Source: Chthonomonas sp. UBA6659 (GTDB lineage: Bacteria > Armatimonadota > Fimbriimonadia > Fimbriimonadales > Fimbriimonadaceae). From it: a DNA stretch of 35,896 nt. The first letter of the stretch is position 1; the number at the start of each line of letters is the position of its first letter. This document shows positions 31,582 through 35,896 of the stretch, in pieces. The stretch spans positions 1 through 35,896 of the forward strand of contig DKKT01000019.1 of the NCBI GenBank assembly GCA_002455425.1, read 5' to 3'. A model generated the notes under the pieces. That model was not told the origin of the DNA. It saw only the letters and a list, made by a program, of their open reading frames with translations, and did not search any database. The position numbers and the translations under genes were made by a program.

Positions 31582-32448
31582 ATGCTTCTCAAACAACTTT
31601 TTCGATCGGGATTGCTGCTCGTTGCCGTCGCGGCGGCGCTGAGCATCGCGACCGCTCAACAGCTTGTCCAGAATTCCTTCGGAGCCAACGTCTCCGGCGC
31701 GACCCAGTACGACCTCTCAAACTCCGTATTCACCGCCAAGGTTCCGTTCTGGACCGGGTTCGGAGCCGCGAACGAAACGGATGTGATCTATGGATCGGAC
31801 TTTGGGCCGGCACCGCCTTACGGCACAAGCAAGCTCGGCTTGCGAACGAGAGCTAATGGCGACAACGACCGGGTGTCGACCACGCTCCTTGCTCCGGTCG
31901 GAGCAGGCACCCAGCTTCGATTGCGCTTCTGGACGACACACCTTAAGCCGACGACGATCATCGTCGGACTTTCGAACTCTCCAACCTCCATGGGCACGGA
32001 GATCTATCGAGTCGCGACTACGGCAAGTTGGATGCAGACCTTTGTCGCCGTCGTCGCTCCGCAAGCGGGTCAATACTTGACCTTCATGACGGACCAAAGT
32101 CCTCTGGATGGATACGCTTTCGTGACCGGCGTTTCTCTCATGCCGCTCACCTTGGTCGGGCCGATCGGCGCGGGGGCGAGTCCGCAGGAGATTCGGACCG
32201 GTGAACGATCCACGATCACCGTGGTCCTCAACCGCCGCGCTCCCACCGGTGGCACGCTGGTCTTCATCAGATACTCGAACGGCGCCGTCGCCGGGCCTAG
32301 ATTCGTGATCGTGCCAAGCGGGCGTCGCACGGCAACCTTCAACGTCCTCGGAAACAATCGCTCCACCGCGCCAGAGCGGGTCGACCTGTTCCTCACCACC
32401 ACGGGCGGCTGGACGGGAACCTCGGTCTTGGTCAATCCCCGAAACTGA
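31582..32448 (+). CDS. Secreted protein of unknown function
   Basis: This 288-residue product begins with a classic signal peptide (MLLKQLFRSG, then a hydrophobic core ending at ATAQ). The mature first half is beta-rich with FWTGFGAAN and GTQLRLRFWTTHLKPT, resembling a carbohydrate-binding or jelly-roll-like domain. The second half, after SLMPLTLVGP, has VLNRRAPTGGTLVFIRYSN and GRRTATFNVLG, an Ig-like strand pattern with a self-contained look. I name no family. GGAGG at 31573-31577 lies 4 bases before the ATG at 31582; an in-frame ATG at 31540 is the alternative. The gene sits between the two 39-base direct repeats. Confidence 0.7.
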   Translation: MLLKQLFRSGLLLVAVAAALSIATAQQLVQNSFGANVSGATQYDLSNSVFTAKVPFWTGFGAANETDVIYGSDFGPAPPYGTSKLGLRTRANGDNDRVSTTLLAPVGAGTQLRLRFWTTHLKPTTIIVGLSNSPTSMGTEIYRVATTASWMQTFVAVVAPQAGQYLTFMTDQSPLDGYAFVTGVSLMPLTLVGPIGAGASPQEIRTGERSTITVVLNRRAPTGGTLVFIRYSNGAVAGPRFVIVPSGRRTATFNVLGNNRSTAPERVDLFLTTTGGWTGTSVLVNPRN

Positions 32449-32513
32449 CGCTCACGGGTCCGAATCGCTGAGCGTACCGATGATGCGGTTTTGTACGGGG
32501 GCGACCAAGGCGT

Positions 32514-32544
32514 TGACGTTGCCGTTGCCGCAAAGGTAACGTCA
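32514..32544 (+). terminator. Stem-loop downstream of the secreted-protein gene
   Basis: TGACGTTGCC (32514-32523) pairs with GGTAACGTCA (32535-32544) at nine of ten positions around an 11-base loop, 66 bases after the stop. No T-run follows. It may end transcription before the amidohydrolase. Confidence 0.35.
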
Positions 32545-32568
32545 CCCTCGGCTGATCACACTGGAATC

Positions 32569-32621
32569 GGCCACCATTGATTTCATGGTGGCCCTTTCGC
32601 TGATCCTTGCCGCTGCTGCGC
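32569..32621 (+). repeat. Hairpin and direct repeat copy B covering the amidohydrolase start
   Basis: GGCCACCAT (32569-32577) and ATGGTGGCC (32585-32593) are perfect inverted repeats, and the right arm includes the start codon. The 39 bases from 32583 repeat 31469-31507 with two mismatches. In mRNA the stem would hide the ATG, so this region may control translation or be a leftover terminator captured as coding DNA. Confidence 0.6.
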
Positions 32622-33973
32622 CCCGAAACCTGGCGATCGTCGACGTCAACGTCATCGACGTTCGCGCGGGAGCTGTCCGGAACCATCAGACGATCCTTAC
32701 CTCCCTGGACCGAATTGTTTGGGTCGGCGACGCGAAGAAAGCCCGGATCCCGCGCGGAACGACGCGCATCGACGGACGAGGGCGCTACGCCATCCCCGGT
32801 CTCTGGGACATGCACGCTCACGCGTTCGACCGCGACTCCATGGCGCTCTTCACCGCCAACGGCGTCACCGGCGCACGCATCATGTTCGGAAACCCGAGTC
32901 ATTTGGCTTGGCGCAAGGCGTTCGATACCGGGTCCGCGATCGGACCCCGTTTGCGAGTCGGGAGCCCAATCATCGACGGCCCCCAGCCGATCTGGCCCGG
33001 ATCGATCACGGTCGGCAACGCCGAGCAGGGCCGCGCCGCCATCGAGGGTCTGGTCGGCAAAGGTTACGACTTTGCCAAGGTCTACTCGCTCCTCCCGCGG
33101 GAAGGCTACTTCGCGATCGTCGAGACGGCGAAAAAGCTAGGTATGCCCTTTGAGGGACACGTCCCGAACTCGATCGACCCCTCCGAGGCGTCCGAAGCCG
33201 GGCAACGGACCATCGAGCACCTGACGCGCGTGGCGTGGGAGTGCTCGGGCCGAGAGCCCGAGGTCAGACGGTTCGCCGCCGAAAACACGCCCGCCGGCAC
33301 GCTCAAGGCTCGCGCCCTCGTGGTCGACTCGTACGATCCGCGTCGTGCCGAAGGACTCTACGCGACTTTCAAGAAGAACGAGACCTGGCAATGCCCGACC
33401 CTGACGGTTCTCCGGGCAATGGCGTTCCTCGATCAGGAAGCGTTCCGGGCCGACCCCCGAGTGAAGTACGTCAATCCGCTGTTCCGGGCGAGTTGGGATC
33501 CGACCAAGGACTTCCGGCTCAAGGCGCGCACGCCCGAGGATTGGGCCGTGGCCAAACGCGCCTACCGACAATCGCTCCGGATCGTCGGGGAGATGCATCA
33601 GGCCGGAGTCCCGCTCCTCGCCGGGACGGACTGCGGCAACCCGTTCTGCTTCGCCGGTTTCAGCCTCCACGATGAGCTCGGCCTTCTCGTTCAAGCGGGA
33701 CTGTCGCCAGCCGCGGCCCTTCGAACGGCGACCCTGAACCCGGCTCAGTACTTGGGGCAGACGTCGACCATGGGAACCCTCGAAGTGGGCCGCGTTGCCG
33801 ATGTCGTGCTCCTCGATCGCAACCCCTTGGCAAACATCGACGCGACCCAGAAAATCCGGGTTGTAGTTCAGCGAGGGCGTCTCTTTGATCGCAAGGCCCT
33901 CGACCGCATCCTGGCTCAGACCGAAGTCAAGCCGCTGACGGCACCTCCCTCCGGAGGTTTCTGCGACCATTGA
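32585..33973 (+). CDS. Metal-dependent amidohydrolase, imidazolonepropionase/prolidase-like
   Basis: This 462-residue protein has the amidohydrolase-superfamily TIM barrel with metal ligands HAH in GLWDMHAHA (77-79). The probable carboxylated lysine is in DFAKVYSL, and further ligands are in FEGHVP, TIEHL and LLAGTDCGN. The flanking beta domain is split between the N terminus (LAIVDVNVIDVRAG) and the C terminus (GRVADVVLLDRNPLANI). It resembles imidazolonepropionase-like and Xaa-Pro dipeptidase-like enzymes; the substrate is unknown. A short hydrophobic MVALSLILAAAA start suggests export. No Shine-Dalgarno is present, and the ATG lies inside a hairpin shared with the repeat at 31469. Confidence 0.9.
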   Translation: MVALSLILAAAAPRNLAIVDVNVIDVRAGAVRNHQTILTSLDRIVWVGDAKKARIPRGTTRIDGRGRYAIPGLWDMHAHAFDRDSMALFTANGVTGARIMFGNPSHLAWRKAFDTGSAIGPRLRVGSPIIDGPQPIWPGSITVGNAEQGRAAIEGLVGKGYDFAKVYSLLPREGYFAIVETAKKLGMPFEGHVPNSIDPSEASEAGQRTIEHLTRVAWECSGREPEVRRFAAENTPAGTLKARALVVDSYDPRRAEGLYATFKKNETWQCPTLTVLRAMAFLDQEAFRADPRVKYVNPLFRASWDPTKDFRLKARTPEDWAVAKRAYRQSLRIVGEMHQAGVPLLAGTDCGNPFCFAGFSLHDELGLLVQAGLSPAAALRTATLNPAQYLGQTSTMGTLEVGRVADVVLLDRNPLANIDATQKIRVVVQRGRLFDRKALDRILAQTEVKPLTAPPSGGFCDH

Positions 33974-34009
33974 GAATGCCACTTCGAACCCATGGAATTC
34001 ACGAAAAGC

Positions 34010-34789
34010 CTACTCTTGCTTGCGCATCACCATGGTGATTCCGGGTCGGAGGCAGGGCGGCAAGTACTGGCCGAGCCAGTCGGTTAGGACCGCTTCGATC
34101 GTCGACTTGGTTCTTCCGGAGTACGCTTTGAACCGAGAATCGAAGTACGCGCCGAGCGTGGTTTGCAGCACTTCGAAGCCGGCTACTTCGGCGTAGGAGC
34201 GCAGCTCCTTCACCGTGTATTCGCGGACATGGCCGCCGTACTTGTCCTCGACCCGGATCTTCTCGTAAGGGTGAATCCCCAGTAACGGTTTGATCCGCTT
34301 CTGAAGGGTCAACGCATTCGGTGTCTGCAACACCAAGACACCGCCGGGACGCAAGAGAGAACGCAGGAAGTCGAATTGGAACTTCGGGGATACGTAGATG
34401 TGCTCGATGACCTCGGCCATGACGACGACATCGTATTGCGGCATGTCGCTCCGCCACTTCTCAGGCTGGTCGCACCATGTCAGGTCGAAGAAGAACTGGC
34501 GACCCCGCTCGCTATCAGCGTCGGGTCTGAAGTCAAGCGTGTCGATAGGCACCTTGAAGCTGTCGCGCATCATGTCCGTGAATTCGGACATCCCGATGTC
34601 GAGAATCTTCGGGCTTGGCATCGAGGCGTGCTCGGTCACGAGCTTCAGGAGCACGGCGAATCGGGGAGCGTGGAAGAGAGCGTACGTCCGTTGCCCGTAC
34701 TGCTCATGGATGCGGGACCGAATTTGTCGAAGGGGGACGCCGCTGGATGCGAAGCCGCCGAACGGAAGGGTCGTGGTCGTTTTCTTCAT
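34010..34789 (-). CDS. Class I SAM-dependent methyltransferase
   Basis: This 259-residue protein has a methyltransferase core at about residues 60-185. Motif I is ILDIGMSEFTD, where the usual Gly-rich loop is altered. It is followed by IDTLDFRPDAD, YDVVVMAEVIEHIYV (the post-III acidic block) and LRSLLRPGGVLVLQTPN. The pattern fits the methyltransferase 11/23 group that often acts on sugars, lipids or small molecules; the substrate is unknown. GAGGTG lies 5 bases before the ATG at 34787-34789, so the start is firm even though the frame stays open upstream. It is convergent with the amidohydrolase. Confidence 0.85.
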   Translation of the reverse strand: MKKTTTTLPFGGFASSGVPLRQIRSRIHEQYGQRTYALFHAPRFAVLLKLVTEHASMPSPKILDIGMSEFTDMMRDSFKVPIDTLDFRPDADSERGRQFFFDLTWCDQPEKWRSDMPQYDVVVMAEVIEHIYVSPKFQFDFLRSLLRPGGVLVLQTPNALTLQKRIKPLLGIHPYEKIRVEDKYGGHVREYTVKELRSYAEVAGFEVLQTTLGAYFDSRFKAYSGRTKSTIEAVLTDWLGQYLPPCLRPGITMVMRKQE

Positions 34790-35068
34790 CTTCTCACCTC
34801 GGGCGCGGGTTGGATGCCGGCGCGCTACAACCCGATGATGAGAAACAGGGTGTGACCAAACTGTGACGCCCGAGGACCGTCGATGGCTTGCGAACCGACC
34901 GACACCCGCGCTTCGATGAGACGTCCGCCTTTGGGGACGCGTGCGATAGGATGAGAAGGACTGCCGATGGTGAGATTGTTTGTGTCCGGGATCTTCGTGA
35001 TGGGGTTTCAAGGGCTGGCCGAAGCGCGGAGCCGGGCGGGCCGTGGCTGGACGCTTAAGGAGGCTCTC
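34790..35068. promoter_or_regulatory. Divergent intergenic region
   Basis: This gap separates the methyltransferase from the secreted-protein gene. It holds the GAGGTG ribosome-binding site of the former (34795-34800 on the minus strand). It also holds the nested start region of the latter: AGAAGGA at 34954-34960, an ATG at 34967 and AAGGAGG at 35057-35063. No clear promoter, hairpin or RNA gene is visible otherwise. Confidence 0.4.
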
Positions 35069-35896
35069 TTGAAACAGTTCGTCGCGCTCCTCGCCATTAC
35101 CGTGCTCGCCGGCACCGCCAATGCGCAGCCTCACGATTACCTTGAATTGAGCGACGCGGTCGTCGTCGCCGAGACGGTTTCGGTCGTACAGGGCCTGATT
35201 CCCGTGGGCAAGCCACATCCCGACGTCCTGCCGTTACGTTACGCCCGGGTGACGCTTCGGGTTCTTGCATCGATCAAGGGGGATGTCCCTTTAGGTGAGC
35301 TTGACATCGCCGTCCCTGATATCTACGTCGAGGACTCGGGGATAGAGCGCACTGGATTCTTTTCGAGGCGCATCGGGATGAAGGGACTTTGGTTCCTCCA
35401 ACGGCACTCCGATGGCAAGTTCAGGGACGAAGGCGAGCCCAAGTGGCAGGCTCCAGGGCTGACCTATGCCCCGATGTCGCTCTCGGATCGACAATTCGAG
35501 TTGGTGGAGACCGAGTTTCGCCGAAACAGCGACCCGTTGATCGAGCTGGCCGAACTGTTTGCGGTGAACTGGGCCCGAAGACCGCGTGGCTATAAGATGT
35601 ACGTAGAGCAGGTCCGGCGGATCGACCCTCTGACGATGTGCGGTTACCGCGGCAGCCCTCTCCTCCCCGACGATCCACAGCGAGCCCGATTGTTCGAGTG
35701 GCTCGATCGACGACTCCCCGAGATCCTGGGCGAGCGCTCGGCCGAAGATCTCCTCAACGAGTACAGCGTCCGCCTCTCGTGGGGCCAGGACCAGTACTCG
35801 AAGCGATTCACCGACCTCTACCTCTCCGACCCGCGATCGCTTAAGTGCGCGTTACCCGCCTACCTTGACCTCTTCGATCTCCTCCGCATCTTCATG
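35069..35896 (+). CDS. Secreted protein of unknown function (partial, runs off the window)
   Basis: The frame from 35069 is open for 276 codons to the window end, so the C terminus is missing. TTG is the likely start: AAGGAGG at 35057-35063 lies 5 bases before it, and the product opens with a clear signal peptide ending in TANAQ. The mature part has DAVVVAETVSVVQG and RVTLRVLASIKGD, a beta-rich start of the kind found in secreted proteins. A Trp/Arg-rich helical middle (NWARRPRGYKMYVEQVRR) and LSWGQDQYSKRF follow. No family is recognised. An ATG at 34967 in the same frame has its own AGAAGGA site and would add 34 residues before the signal. Confidence 0.7.
   Translation, partial: MKQFVALLAITVLAGTANAQPHDYLELSDAVVVAETVSVVQGLIPVGKPHPDVLPLRYARVTLRVLASIKGDVPLGELDIAVPDIYVEDSGIERTGFFSRRIGMKGLWFLQRHSDGKFRDEGEPKWQAPGLTYAPMSLSDRQFELVETEFRRNSDPLIELAELFAVNWARRPRGYKMYVEQVRRIDPLTMCGYRGSPLLPDDPQRARLFEWLDRRLPEILGERSAEDLLNEYSVRLSWGQDQYSKRFTDLYLSDPRSLKCALPAYLDLFDLLRIFM

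Noticed and set aside
1..35896. CRISPR array, transposase, integrase or rRNA
   Set aside because: I looked for regularly spaced repeats, DDE or recombinase motifs and rRNA-like sequence and saw none.

Overview
The window is a dense, GC-rich (about 64 percent) bacterial chromosome segment with about 28 protein genes, one tRNA and almost no spacer DNA. A dnaA gene, a PepF/M3 peptidase, MgtE, HtpX, secreted proteins with Gram-negative-type signal peptides, a large beta-rich surface protein and a kexin-like protease with a dockerin-type tail together suggest a diderm environmental bacterium. The gene mix and sequence style recall Armatimonadota (Fimbriimonas-like). That placement is inference from overall impression; there is no rRNA in the window to test it.

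Layout. 1-4.4 kb: mgtE (minus), a small unknown gene, a pterin dehydratase (minus), a sugar nucleotidyltransferase (plus), then a thiamine pyrophosphokinase-FHA pair (minus). 4.4-6.2 kb: dnaA with a consensus DnaA box overlapping its -10 element, then tRNA-Leu(CAG). 6.2-8.1 kb: an AraC-type regulator and an alpha/beta hydrolase. 8.2-11.1 kb: a PaeR7I/XhoI-family type II restriction-modification pair of lower GC, lying beside the surviving C-terminal half of a SnoaL-like gene, which looks like an insertion scar. 11.1-15.5 kb: a PilZ-like protein, two secreted proteins, a YbaN-type membrane protein, a Sua5-DinB pair and an OsmC protein. 15.7-19.2 kb: a 1159-residue secreted protein with six 76-residue repeats and a barrel-like C-terminal half. 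19.2-24.7 kb: an SDR oxidoreductase, a minus-strand run of HtpX, ABC exporter and lone ABC ATPase, then a mannose-1-phosphate guanylyltransferase. 24.8-28.2 kb: a kexin-like protease with P and dockerin domains, then phosphopentomutase. 28.2-34 kb: a small VPGGW protein, oligoendopeptidase F, a CsgG-like secreted protein, a secreted protein flanked by hairpin-bearing direct repeats, and a metal-dependent amidohydrolase. 34-35.9 kb: a SAM methyltransferase and a secreted protein that runs off the end.

Expression. Two kinds of gene start are visible. One group has a Shine-Dalgarno sequence (AGGAG, GGAGG or GAGGTG) 4-9 bases before the start. The other has no Shine-Dalgarno but carries a TATAAT-like hexamer (CATAAT, CACAAT, TACAAT, CAAAAT) only 6-9 bases before ATG or GTG, so transcription would begin at or next to the start codon. 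This points to widespread leaderless mRNAs. Several convergent genes share or overlap stop codons (TTAA at 11869, CTAG at 28238).

The observations I rate highest are the leaderless promoter pattern, the DnaA box on the dnaA -10 element, the 76-residue repeat protein, the restriction-modification insertion beside a broken SnoaL gene, and the duplicated 39-base segment that places a hairpin over a start codon.
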